DNA of 64,000 nt from Pigmentibacter ruber (lineage in GTDB: Bacteria; Bdellovibrionota_B; Oligoflexia; Silvanigrellales; Silvanigrellaceae): assembly GCF_009792895.1 (NCBI RefSeq), contig NZ_WSSC01000001.1:372001-436000 (forward strand). Reading direction: 5' to 3'. Below, one piece after another: positions 27,747 through 35,345 of the stretch; positions within the stretch are counted from its first letter, which is position 1; every line of letters starts with the position of its first letter. The position numbers and the translations under genes are program-made. Below the pieces are notes generated by a model that saw only the letters and a list, made by a program, of their open reading frames with translations, searched no databases and had not been told where the DNA came from.

Positions 27747-28143
27747 TAGCAACACCAGAATTACAATTAGCACATATAGGAATTTATACTAGTTCTATTG
27801 CAATTGGTTGTATGGCGAATGTTTTGTTTAATGAAGCTTCTGGGGAGATGGTCCTAAAAGTAGTGCTCCAGGATCACAAAGAAATCCTGATGTACCCGAT
27901 AAAGCTTATGATGTATTAGAAACGGTTAAAAAACAAAATGGTGCGCCACCTAAAATTCATAAATCTCATAATTTTCAAAATAAAGATGCTAAACTTCCAG
28001 AAGGAGACTACAAAATTTATGATGTAAATCCAAAGCCATCAAATGGAATTAAGAGAGACTCGGAAAAAATAGTTATAGATTCTAAAACTGGAAAAACACA
28101 TTATACAAAAGATCACTATGATTCCTTTACGCCTATTAATTAA
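27747..28143 (+). pseudogene. Decayed RHS toxin tip of the barnase (microbial RNase) type
   Basis: The region starts with a segment matching the hydrophobic pretoxin part of the intact toxin (ATPELQ ... IAIGCMANVLFNEASG against LGLGCMTGILLNAATG). A frameshift near 27840 is followed by an open 100-residue tail ending in TAA at 28141. The tail carries DYKIYDVNPKP, KRDSEKIVIDSKTG and THYTKDHYDSFTPI, the C-terminal half of barnase-type RNases. By alignment His of DHY and the first Arg are kept, but barnase Glu73 is replaced by Ile (codon 28015-28017) and Arg87 by Lys. It has no start codon of its own. A barstar-like gene follows after 13 bases, confirming the identity. Confidence 0.78.
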
Positions 28144-28156
28144 AAGAGGTTAATTA

Positions 28157-28624
28157 ATGATAACAAAAGTTAAATTTTTTAAAAATAATAAAAAGGAAAA
28201 AGTTAAGAATAATCTTTATAAAAAAAAGAAATTTGAATTTTTCATTGATGGAAATTTTGTAAATAATAAATTAGATCTTTTTGAATATTTTAAAGAAGTT
28301 TTTGATTTACCAGTATATATGGGAAAAAATTGGGATGGATTAGTTGATTTTATGTCAGACCTAAGTTGGTTTGAAAAAGAAAAAATCACTGTTTATATTT
28401 CTAATATTGAAAAATTTTTAAGTAAAGATTCACAAGAAAATAAAGATATTTTTTATGATATTTTAATTAACGCTATTAAAAATTGTTATCCAGAAGATAC
28501 ATATGAAGATGACGATTTATGCACTTTAAATTTTATTTTTAATTTAAATTTAGAAAATGAAAATTTTTTTAATCAATTATTTAAAAAGTTTAATATTGAA
28601 GAAAAAAATATAATGGAAATCTAA
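28157..28624 (+). CDS. Barstar-like immunity protein
   Basis: The 155-residue protein contains FFIDGNFVNNKLDLFEYF and LPVYMGKNWDGLVDFMSDLS, the classic barstar layout. The two barnase-binding aspartates, barstar Asp35 and Asp39, correspond to Asp60 and Asp64. An N-terminal 25-residue Lys-rich extension and an extended C-terminus make it longer than barstar (about 90). It sits directly behind a decayed barnase-type tip, so it is the orphan inhibitor of a toxin that no longer works here. Its frame is intact, suggesting either recent decay of the toxin or selection to keep protection against related cells. Ribosome site AAAGAGG is upstream of the ATG. Confidence 0.85.
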   Translation: MITKVKFFKNNKKEKVKNNLYKKKKFEFFIDGNFVNNKLDLFEYFKEVFDLPVYMGKNWDGLVDFMSDLSWFEKEKITVYISNIEKFLSKDSQENKDIFYDILINAIKNCYPEDTYEDDDLCTLNFIFNLNLENENFFNQLFKKFNIEEKNIMEI

Positions 28625-28639
28625 ACTTTTATAAGGGAA

Positions 28640-28805
28640 GGGGCTTACGTAGATCCAAAAATAGGATACAAAGAATGCTTTCACCCATAATAATAAAAAT
28701 CCTCATTCGCATGTGAATGATTTAAAAGGGATTAGATTAGATATAAATGGTTTAAAAGTTCCTAAAGATTCACTTGGGGCTCACTTACCTATAGGGTTGG
28801 AATAA
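28640..28805 (+). pseudogene. Remnant of another toxin tip
   Basis: One frame reads GAYVDPKIGYKE and is continued, after a frameshift near 28673, by THNNKNPHSHVNDLKGIRLD and finally SLGAHLPIGLE before TAA (28803). The ending resembles that of the small toxin-like protein at 32717-32995 (LEAHIPIKQP), with a similar HxH-rich stretch before it. No start codon. It is followed after two bases by a small intact gene, the expected immunity partner. Confidence 0.6.
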
Positions 28806-28807
28806 AT

Positions 28808-29110
28808 ATGGATGATTTAAGTTGTTTTCATGATTCAATATTAAATAAGATTGAAATTATTTGGGAAAAAGGGGAATTAATATTATTCTTAAATATTTTT
28901 GAAAATAATCCAAAAGAATGTCAAATTATTTTCAAAAATTTTAATGACTTAATAATTTCTAGAAATTTAGAATGGGGATTAAGTGATCAAATTAATGAAA
29001 TTAAATATTTTGAGTGTAGTGATAAATTAATTGAATTTAATATCGAAGTGCAAAGTGGTGATAATTTTATTTTTAAATGTGAACATTTCATTTTGAATAA
29101 ATTTGAATGA
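28808..29110 (+). CDS. Small putative immunity protein
   Basis: The 100-residue cytoplasmic protein begins MDDLSCFHDSILNKIEIIWE, a start (HDS-x-L-x-x-I-x-x-x-W) seen in several small immunity-like families, and is rich in beta strands and acidic residues. It overlaps no other gene and starts two bases after the toxin remnant. Function as immunity is inferred from position. I cannot name the family. Confidence 0.6.
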   Translation: MDDLSCFHDSILNKIEIIWEKGELILFLNIFENNPKECQIIFKNFNDLIISRNLEWGLSDQINEIKYFECSDKLIEFNIEVQSGDNFIFKCEHFILNKFE

Positions 29111-29131
29111 ATTTTAGATGTAGATAAATAA

Positions 29132-29284
29132 ATTGAAGCTTTTACAAATACAGAAGGAGAAGTAATAACAGTGATTCCAAAATGAGAAGGTAATTTCATA
29201 GGCTTAAAATATGAAATTTATCAGATTCATCTTCAGTAAACTATAGATAGTCGGAATGATTTTAGTAGTTAAGATGAAGTTACT
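29132..29284 (+). repeat. Degraded second copy of the toxin-tail/immunity-start junction
   Basis: These 153 bases match 26692-26844 closely. They still encode the last 17 residues of the intact toxin (EAFTNTEGEVITVIPK then TGA) and the first 90 bases of its immunity gene. In the copy the immunity ATG is ATA, one base is lost, and stops are present. The homology ends at GATGAAGT-AC, where the HINT remnant begins. Confidence 0.85.
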
Positions 29285-29812
29285 GTCGATGTTGGCTATG
29301 CAAATATTACAAGTACAGCGGAACATCCATATTATGTTGTAGGTGAAGGTTATACTCCAGCATTTCTTCTTACCCCCGGGAAGCAACTAGTCACTACTTC
29401 TGGTAGTACTCATTATGTTATTGGTGCAAAATTTAAACGCCAAAAACAAATGGTATATAATTTTGAGGTTGAAGATCATCATAATTATTTTGTATCGAAT
29501 GATGGGTATTTGGTTCATAATGCTTGTTCAGGAGTTCCGAAGAAGCAAAAAAATGCACCTCCTAATCCAGCACCAGAAGCAAATGGAGCACCTCACTCCA
29601 TAATTGAAAAACCAGGTGCGCAGGGACAATACACAACTCATTTTGGTGATGGAACTTGGAAACAGTATAGGGGTTCTGGCAAAGATCATGGTGATGTCCC
29701 AAGACCTAACATAAAAGAAGCTTTAAAATTTAATCAGAACCCTAAAACAGGAGAATTACACCTTCATAAGCCTACTTATAGAAAACCTAATCCAGGAGAA
29801 TACCCTAAGTAA
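29282..29812 (+). pseudogene. HINT-domain pretoxin remnant with RNase-like tip
   Basis: The frame is open without a start from the junction with the preceding repeat. It carries ITSTAEHPYYVVGEG (HINT block B, T-x-x-H) and the intein-like end VEDHHNYFVSNDGYLVHN/AC, where autocleavage would occur. The N-terminal Cys block is missing. After the cleavage site come about 90 residues with TTHFGDGTWKQYRGSGKDHG and VPRPNIKEALKF, resembling the Ntox24-type polymorphic toxin end; this naming is moderate. An internal ATG at 29450 could give a 120-residue protein. The stop TAA overlaps the ATG of the next gene (TAATG), a coupled immunity gene. A piece from a different RHS or CDI-type protein captured here is the best explanation. 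Confidence 0.72.
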
Positions 29813-30261
29813 TGAAAAATAAAATTGAATTTAAAGATTTTGACTTATGGAAAAGTATAAATAAATTTATGGATGTAAATGATTATTTAACTACTATAAT
29901 TGATCACTATAAAATTCCATCGGATTTCTTAATTTTTTTTAGTGACCTTATTTTCCCAGAATTTATAATTATTGATGAAATGATTTTTCTAAAAAATCAT
30001 TTTAAAGAAGAATACTTCAATAGATTATTAAAAGAAAAAACTTCATGTAGTGAAATTGAATATTGGATGAATTTAGTATTAATTTCATCTTATTTTCCAG
30101 AATCAGATGAATTTATTGACCATGCATTGTTTTTAGCTGAAAAACTAAAAAAGAGTATTGATTTAAAACTAAAAAATGATTTTCCAAACAAAATGTTTTC
30201 TGTTGATTTTACTTATGATCAAGATAATGGAGATGTATTATTCACTTTTTATCAAAAATAA
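29812..30261 (+). CDS. Putative immunity protein coupled to the HINT-toxin remnant
   Basis: The 149-residue protein starts on the last base of the previous stop, a tight translational coupling typical of toxin-immunity pairs. It is acidic and mostly helical (DLWKSINKFMDVNDYL, ESDEFIDHALFLAEKL), with no signal peptide or membrane segment. The family is unknown to me. The intact frame next to a truncated toxin fits an orphan immunity gene. Confidence 0.6.
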   Translation: MKNKIEFKDFDLWKSINKFMDVNDYLTTIIDHYKIPSDFLIFFSDLIFPEFIIIDEMIFLKNHFKEEYFNRLLKEKTSCSEIEYWMNLVLISSYFPESDEFIDHALFLAEKLKKSIDLKLKNDFPNKMFSVDFTYDQDNGDVLFTFYQK

Positions 30262-30621
30262 AAATTATTTAATATAAAATATAAGGTTCCAATAAGAAAA
30301 TTTGTATTACTGATAAATTCATTTTTAAAGATACATTTACAAAAATAGAATGAACTATTGTATTCTTATTATATCAATCAGAATAATGTACATTTAAAAA
30401 GGAGCAAGAAAAATAGAAAGTACTAATAGGAATAAAAAAAATTCTGAAAAATACACAAGTATAGAAGTATTTGCTAAAGGAAAATTTTGGACGAATAACT
30501 ATTTTATTAGTAGAAAGTAAATTAACACAGAGTTTCGTTTTGATTGCTAAGTGAACTAGGAGTTCACTTAGTAGCTTGATGATATTTAAAATATAAAGGT
30601 TATTATATTTATTTTAAAATA
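30262..30621. other. Non-coding stretch in the cassette array
   Basis: About 360 AT-rich bases have only short interrupted frames. The only clear structure is the palindrome at 30547-30571. It may be the fully decayed remains of earlier cassettes. Confidence 0.4.
30547..30571. repeat. Perfect 11-bp inverted repeat
   Basis: CTAAGTGAACT and AGTTCACTTAG flank AGG. There is no T-run on either side, so a standard terminator is unlikely; a protein-binding site or a relic are alternatives. Confidence 0.6.
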
Positions 30622-30940
30622 CAGAGATAATTTCATAGATTTAAAGTTTAAAATTATATCGGACACATCTTCAGTTACAATTGAAAGTTGTCATAATTGT
30701 TGCAAAAATAATGAAATAACAAAAAAAATTACTGGGTTTACATATACTGAAGGTAATGGCGGTATTAATCGGCAGGTACATGCTGTTAGAATTATGGATT
30801 CTACAAAGCCCAAAGGTGTAAGTCCTGGATATCCAAATGGTTATGTAAAATATCAAAATAATGCTTCGCCTAAACCGCAAGGAGTAGATCCTATAACTGG
30901 AAAAGTTATACCTAATAAAATTAATCATTTTCCCTTATAG
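30622..30940 (+). pseudogene. Third junction copy fused in frame to a toxin-tip remnant
   Basis: Bases 30622-30727 match the start of the immunity gene at 26758 (KIISDTSSVTIESC), again with ATA in place of ATG. The same frame then runs into an unrelated tip: HAVRIMDSTKPKGVSPGYPN, PQGVDPITGKVIPNKINHFP and a TAG at 30938. Endings of the HFPL type with TGK before them occur in RHS-associated toxins. There is no start codon, so it is not expressed as it stands. The neighbouring gene 31004-31339 is the probable immunity partner. Confidence 0.68.
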
Positions 30941-31003
30941 AGTGATTTTTTGAATTAATGGTATAAGCATAAATTTTTGACTTTATTTAAAGAATGGATG
31001 GTA

Positions 31004-31339
31004 ATGTTAAGTAATGTAGAAATGTTTCTTACTCCATTTGAGAATCAATCTATTACACAAACTTGTATGGTTTATAATTATATCGAATTGTTTTGTGATG
31101 AAATTTCTATTTCTATATTCAATAAATTTAGTATTAAAGATAAAGAAAATAATATTGTAAATTTATTTGATATCCACGGTAAAGTAATTAAAAAAATTGA
31201 GATCGATGAGATATTAAAGCTATTTCAGATATATATCTTTAATGATATTATATTATCTGTTGATTTTTCAAGTAAATCTAGTAATTCTTTATATGCTATT
31301 AATATCGTGTTGAAAAATAGTGAATCAATAGCCTTCTGA
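31004..31339 (+). CDS. Putative immunity protein, tandem paralogue 1
   Basis: The ATG at 31004 is chosen because it gives 111 residues, exactly the length of the paralogue at 31634-31969, and follows GGATGG; an earlier ATG at 30977 adds nine residues with no counterpart. Shared segments: FENQSITQTCMVYNYIEL against FENQTITNTCMVLDYIQL, then ISISIFNK, and IHGKVIKKIEID. The beta-rich, acidic, cytoplasmic protein follows a toxin-tip remnant, so an immunity role is likely but not shown. Confidence 0.65.
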   Translation: MLSNVEMFLTPFENQSITQTCMVYNYIELFCDEISISIFNKFSIKDKENNIVNLFDIHGKVIKKIEIDEILKLFQIYIFNDIILSVDFSSKSSNSLYAINIVLKNSESIAF

Positions 31340-31366
31340 GCATAAAATAATCTTACTTTAGTTCAA

Positions 31367-31402
31367 GAAGCTTAAAAAATATGGTTGCTATTTTTAAGCT
31401 TC
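31367..31402. terminator. Hairpin, probable terminator
   Basis: A 12-bp perfect stem, GAAGCTTAAAAA (31367-31378) with TTTTTAAGCTTC (31391-31402), lies 28 bases after the first paralogue. The stem carries its own A/T run, so it could stop transcription in either direction. Confidence 0.6.
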
Positions 31403-31633
31403 ATTTCTTCTAAATTAATTCAATTTTGAATTTTATTTAGAATATATTATTTGAAATGAGAATAATTTTTATAGTATTTATAAATTAGGTATGAAATTTT
31501 AAGAAATTTTTTTTATTAATCTATAATAAAAACCTTTAATAAATGCCTAATTATTTTTTTTGTTTATAATGTTTTCTAATTTCATTTACTATGCTATCTA
31601 TAATTGTCCTTGTTATTTGAGGGGTAAATTAAT

Positions 31634-31969
31634 ATGAATAGTAATGAAGATATGTTTCTTATTCGATTTGAGAACCAAACTATTACAAATACTTGTATGG
31701 TATTAGATTACATACAATTGGCTTGTACAGATATTTCTATATCAATATTTAACAAGTATATTATTAAATGCAAAGGCGAAGAAATTTCTGATTTATCTTC
31801 TATTCATGGTAAAGTAATTAAAAGAATTGAAATTGATGATAAATTAAATTTATTTCTAATTTATATTCATGATGATATGCAGTTATTGGTTGATATTTCT
31901 GATGATGCTTATTCATTTCCAGAAGCTATTAATATTACATTAAGTAATTATGAAATGATGGTTTTATAG
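31634..31969 (+). CDS. Putative immunity protein, tandem paralogue 2
   Basis: The 111-residue protein is collinear with the gene at 31004-31339 over its entire length, roughly half the residues identical, with the same FENQ-x-IT start and SIHGKVIKRIEIDDKL core. A ribosome site GAGGGG lies before the ATG. It has no toxin fragment of its own, so it is either a duplicate retained for protection against a variant toxin or the survivor of a lost cassette. Confidence 0.65.
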   Translation: MNSNEDMFLIRFENQTITNTCMVLDYIQLACTDISISIFNKYIIKCKGEEISDLSSIHGKVIKRIEIDDKLNLFLIYIHDDMQLLVDISDDAYSFPEAINITLSNYEMMVL

Positions 31970-32243
31970 AAATTTAAAATGAGGTTCTACTTTTAAAGAT
32001 AATTATATATTTTATTTTGAAATTAAGAATATGTTTTATTGAATTATTTTTAAAAATGAAATAACAAGAAAATATGTAATTTAATTTTTTGGATGAAGGA
32101 ATTTATAGAACTAAAATTTAATTTGAATGAGTTTATGGAGAAAAACAGATTAAATTTAAATGAATTATTGAAAATAATAAAAAAATAAATCATAGATTAT
32201 TCGTTCCTAATAAGTAAAGTCAAAATATATTGAAAGGTTTTTT

Positions 32244-32594
32244 ATGATTACTATCCCTGAGATTTTTCTTGAAAAATCTTTTTCGTTATCATCTATTGGA
32301 GTATGAAATTTAGCATGGAAAAGAAAAGATATACTAAATTTTATTAAAGATGATTGTTTAATTGAAAAATATATATTAGGAGTTGATGTTTTAGAAATTA
32401 TTAATAATGTTGATATACAACATACTTATGATAGTTTCTCGATTGATAGAATAGATTCTGAAAATTATTTTGATTTTATTGTAAGATCTAAATTAGAATG
32501 CGAGATATTTATTTTGAATTATAATGAGAATAATAGGAATATTATTTATGCTCTAATTTTAAGCGAACCAATTCCTGTTGATTTAGATATATAA
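32244..32594 (+). pseudogene. Imm40-like immunity gene with one in-frame TGA
   Basis: From the ATG (ribosome site GAAAGG nine bases before it) the frame gives 116 codons to TAA at 32592, interrupted only by TGA at codon 21 (32304-32306). The remaining sequence, NLAWKRKDILNFI, YILGVDVLEII and QHTYDSFSIDR, resembles the Imm40 immunity family, where ILGGDV and TYDNW are typical. No other lesion is seen, so the stop is recent, or is a sequencing error. Other genes here use TGA as stop (for example 26743-26745), so recoding is unlikely. Confidence 0.6.
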
Positions 32595-32716
32595 TTAATA
32601 ATATAAAAAATTAAAAATATATACTTGTTAACAGTAAAAAGGAATCGATTTAATGTATTTTAAAGATCTTTTTTCAATAATTTATATGAATTTTACTACT
32701 TTTAAGCATAAACAAT

Positions 32717-32995
32717 ATGACAAGACAAGAAATTATTACTAGTCTAGAAAAAGTTGGCTTGGTTCCGAAAGGTAAAGAAATAGGGCCTTGGATAGATTTT
32801 TGTAAAAAATCACTATTAGATTCCGGAATTAAAAGACCTCCTGTAAAAGCAAAAATTCATCCGCCAGATCAAAGTAAAACTACAAATTTTCATCATTTAC
32901 ATATATATGATGCAAAAGGAAATTCATTGAGTAAGGACTTGATAAAAGTAAAGTACGATACTTTAGAAGCCCATATCCCTATTAAACAACCTTAA
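32717..32995 (+). CDS. Small toxin-tip-like protein
   Basis: The 92-residue product has TTNFHHLHIYDAKGNSL and ends LEAHIPIKQP, like the remnant at 28640-28805 (ending GAHLPIGLE). That places it among C-terminal ends of polymorphic toxins rather than complete proteins. It has an ATG but a poor ribosome site, and stops upstream in frame break any link to a larger toxin. The next gene, 17 bases downstream, would be the immunity partner. It may be unexpressed debris. Confidence 0.5.
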   Translation: MTRQEIITSLEKVGLVPKGKEIGPWIDFCKKSLLDSGIKRPPVKAKIHPPDQSKTTNFHHLHIYDAKGNSLSKDLIKVKYDTLEAHIPIKQP

Positions 32996-33012
32996 TAAAA
33001 GCGGAAACTAAT

Positions 33013-33489
33013 ATGAAGAAAATAAATGATTTAAATAATTTGGATATTAAAAAAATATCATTTGCAGATTCTACAGTAAATAAATATATAAATGATGTAG
33101 AAAATAAAAGGCTATATTTCAAAGTAGAAAATGCTTATTATGAAAACTTAATAGATGGTAAAATAGTTAGAATAGATAATGTTGAATTCTGGCTAAGTAA
33201 TTGGGATAAAATTGAATCAAAACATAAAGTCGAGGAATATGTTAGGAATGAAAAAGGTAAATATGATTGGATTAAAACTAATACTATAGAGTTAGGAAAT
33301 GAATTTTTTACAGAAATTTTAGATTACAACTTAAATGATGAATATCTTGAATTTAAAGGTCCAACAGATGATGGGTTTGGAGAATTAAGACTCTACAATG
33401 TAAAAAATATTAAAATTCATGTTTGTGAAGATGAGCAAGAAGATAAAGAATATTTTGAAAGAATAAAAGCTTTATACTTTAATGATTAA
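33013..33489 (+). CDS. Putative immunity protein paired with the small toxin tip
   Basis: The 158-residue, strongly acidic, cytoplasmic protein starts after GGAAAC, 17 bases behind the toxin-like gene. It contains a beta-rich middle (VENAYYENLIDGKIVRIDNV) and FKGPTDDGFGELRLYNVKNI, similar in character to small immunity proteins. A hairpin terminator follows at 33528. Family not recognised. Confidence 0.6.
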   Translation: MKKINDLNNLDIKKISFADSTVNKYINDVENKRLYFKVENAYYENLIDGKIVRIDNVEFWLSNWDKIESKHKVEEYVRNEKGKYDWIKTNTIELGNEFFTEILDYNLNDEYLEFKGPTDDGFGELRLYNVKNIKIHVCEDEQEDKEYFERIKALYFND

Positions 33490-33527
33490 ATATTTGCAGA
33501 ATTATTCTTTTATTAATAAAAAAATTG

Positions 33528-33568
33528 AATGAGGAAATTTTCTTATTTAAATATTTCCTCATTATTTA
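33528..33568 (+). terminator. Hairpin terminator of the toxin-immunity pair
   Basis: An 11-bp stem, AATGAGGAAAT (33528-33538) with ATTTCCTCATT (33553-33563), has a 14-base AT-rich loop and a short T-rich tail. Confidence 0.6.
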
Positions 33569-33719
33569 TTAAAAATAAATATGTTTATTGTATATTTAAA
33601 AAAAATAAAAAATAATTTATTGAACTAGAATAAATATATATTTTTAAATAATGTAATATAAGTTAAACATGATATTGAGCTTAAAGTGATTTGTTGATTG
33701 TGGTTAAATAGGACTCCAA

Positions 33720-34520
33720 ATGAAAGTTAGATGTAAGTATAATACTATTGATGATATAGTTGATCAAAATATTCGAAATAAATTGCTGCAAAATAAAGTA
33801 GATGGTATTAATCTTGAAAAAAATAAGGAATATAATGTATATGGTTTAACAGTATTTAAAGGACAAATGTACTTTTTAATTTTTCCTTATGATGATTTGT
33901 TTATTCCATATACTTATTTGACATACTTTTTTGAAGTTATAGATCCAAGAATGTCTAAATATTTTAGATTTTATAGTAGTTTTGATAGTCATGAAATTAA
34001 CTCGAAAGAGTGGATAGAAGACGAATATTATTATGAAAAAATATTAGATGATTACTATGAAGAAATAGAAAAATATCGAGAATATAAAAAATTAATTGAC
34101 ACTGAATTTCCAAATTTAAGAATGCAATTACTGGAAATAAAAAATAATATTTCGTATTTTTCGAATCAATTTGGAAATATTGCTGGTATTGTTAATTATT
34201 TAAACTTAGAAAAAAATAAATGGTATGATGTTTGTATAGAATTTATCAATCCTTTAGAGCTATATGTAAATTATTTTATAAACGATGATATAGATTTAAA
34301 AAGTATTGTTGATGAAGATATGCTCATAATGAATTTAAAAATTGAAGAATTTAATGATGAATTTTTTAATGATGTATTTATTACAAATTTAATATGCTAT
34401 TTTAACGGAAGTAAAATTAAAATTCCTATTATCCCATATCATGAGGAAATAAAAAAAGGCGATTATATTAGAATTAAATATAAAACTAATTTTATTAAAA
34501 TTAATATATTAGATGAATAG
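33720..34520 (+). CDS. Immunity-like protein of an RHS-associated family
   Basis: The 266-residue cytoplasmic protein has VRCKYNTIDDI at its start, then an KNKEYNVYGLTVF strand pair, FFEVIDPRMSKYFRF, and KEWIEDEYYYEKILDDYYEE. This order (CxFN, VYxL, FEVxDxRxS, EWxxDxxFYExLxD) is seen in proteins encoded near RHS toxins. The second half (NISYFSNQFGNIAGIVNYLN onward) is beta-rich and may be a separate domain. The start has GGACTCC upstream, not a classic ribosome site. Function is inferred from context and family look. Confidence 0.55.
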   Translation: MKVRCKYNTIDDIVDQNIRNKLLQNKVDGINLEKNKEYNVYGLTVFKGQMYFLIFPYDDLFIPYTYLTYFFEVIDPRMSKYFRFYSSFDSHEINSKEWIEDEYYYEKILDDYYEEIEKYREYKKLIDTEFPNLRMQLLEIKNNISYFSNQFGNIAGIVNYLNLEKNKWYDVCIEFINPLELYVNYFINDDIDLKSIVDEDMLIMNLKIEEFNDEFFNDVFITNLICYFNGSKIKIPIIPYHEEIKKGDYIRIKYKTNFIKINILDE

Positions 34521-34774
34521 TTAGAAATAATATAAATATTTTTGTAAATAATAATCTTAGAAATGGGTTTTTAATTAATAAGAAATAATAATGTATTTTG
34601 ATGTAGTTAAATTTTATATCATTTAAACCAAACATACATTTAGAAATAGAATTTAATTTGAAAATAGTAATTGCATGTTGAAACAAAATGAACTAGCAAA
34701 AATATTTGTTAGAGAGAATAAAGTAATTGAAAATTTTTATTTTATTATTTACTTAATGGAGTAAAAGTTAAAAA

Positions 34775-35245
34775 ATGATAAATTATATAGAGTTAATTAA
34801 AATTTACTGGTCTTATAAAGAAACTTATTTTTTGAATAAAATTCCAGAAATTGCGTGTGAGGCAGTTATTAACGGAGAAAATCATCCAGCTATTCTTGAA
34901 TTGGCTTCATTGTGAAATCCTGATATTCCAGAAATAGATGATGTATTAATCAAATATTATAATGAGTTTCATATTCCAAAAAATCTGGCTATGCATTATT
35001 TAGTTTTAGATATAATAAATAAAGTTATAGATAAACAAATTTCTCCATATGAAGGTACAAATGAAATTTGTCAGTACTATTATGAAAATGAGTATCCAGG
35101 GGAATTAATTAATTTCTGGCGTTTAAAATACGCTTTTATTGAAGCAATTACAGAGGAAGAAAAATCTGAATGTGAAAAATTTATAATCGATGAGTGTAAA
35201 AAAATGCAAGTAAATTCAAAATGGTTAAGCACATGTAGTGGGTGA
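34775..35245 (+). pseudogene. Helical immunity-like gene with one in-frame TGA
   Basis: The frame from the ATG reads INYIELIKIYWSYKETYFL and EIACEAVINGENHPAILELA, then TGA at 34913-34915, and continues without break (NPDIPEIDDVLIKYYNEF, YEGTNEICQYYYENEYPGEL) to TGA at 35243. The helical repeats resemble immunity proteins of the HEAT-like or GAD-related kind, but I cannot name a family. A ribosome site AATGGAG lies 18 bases before the start, which is far. This is the second gene in the array broken by only one TGA. Confidence 0.55.
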
Positions 35246-35345
35246 TTGCTATATTCCAGCAATTCTTGCACCAACAAAGTAATGAGTCAATGCTAAAAAA
35301 ATATTAATTTATATTCTATATTTTAAAATAAATAATATAGAGAAA

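Noticed and set aside
30671-30928. Minus-strand frame of 85 codons
   Set aside because: It is opposite the toxin-tip remnant, whose sense strand shows recognisable RHS-tip sequence.
32304-34915. TGA read as an amino acid (alternative code or selenocysteine)
   Set aside because: TGA ends clearly intact genes here (26743-26745, 29108-29110, 63069-63071), tryptophan is TGG throughout, and no hairpin of a selenocysteine type is evident behind the two internal TGAs.
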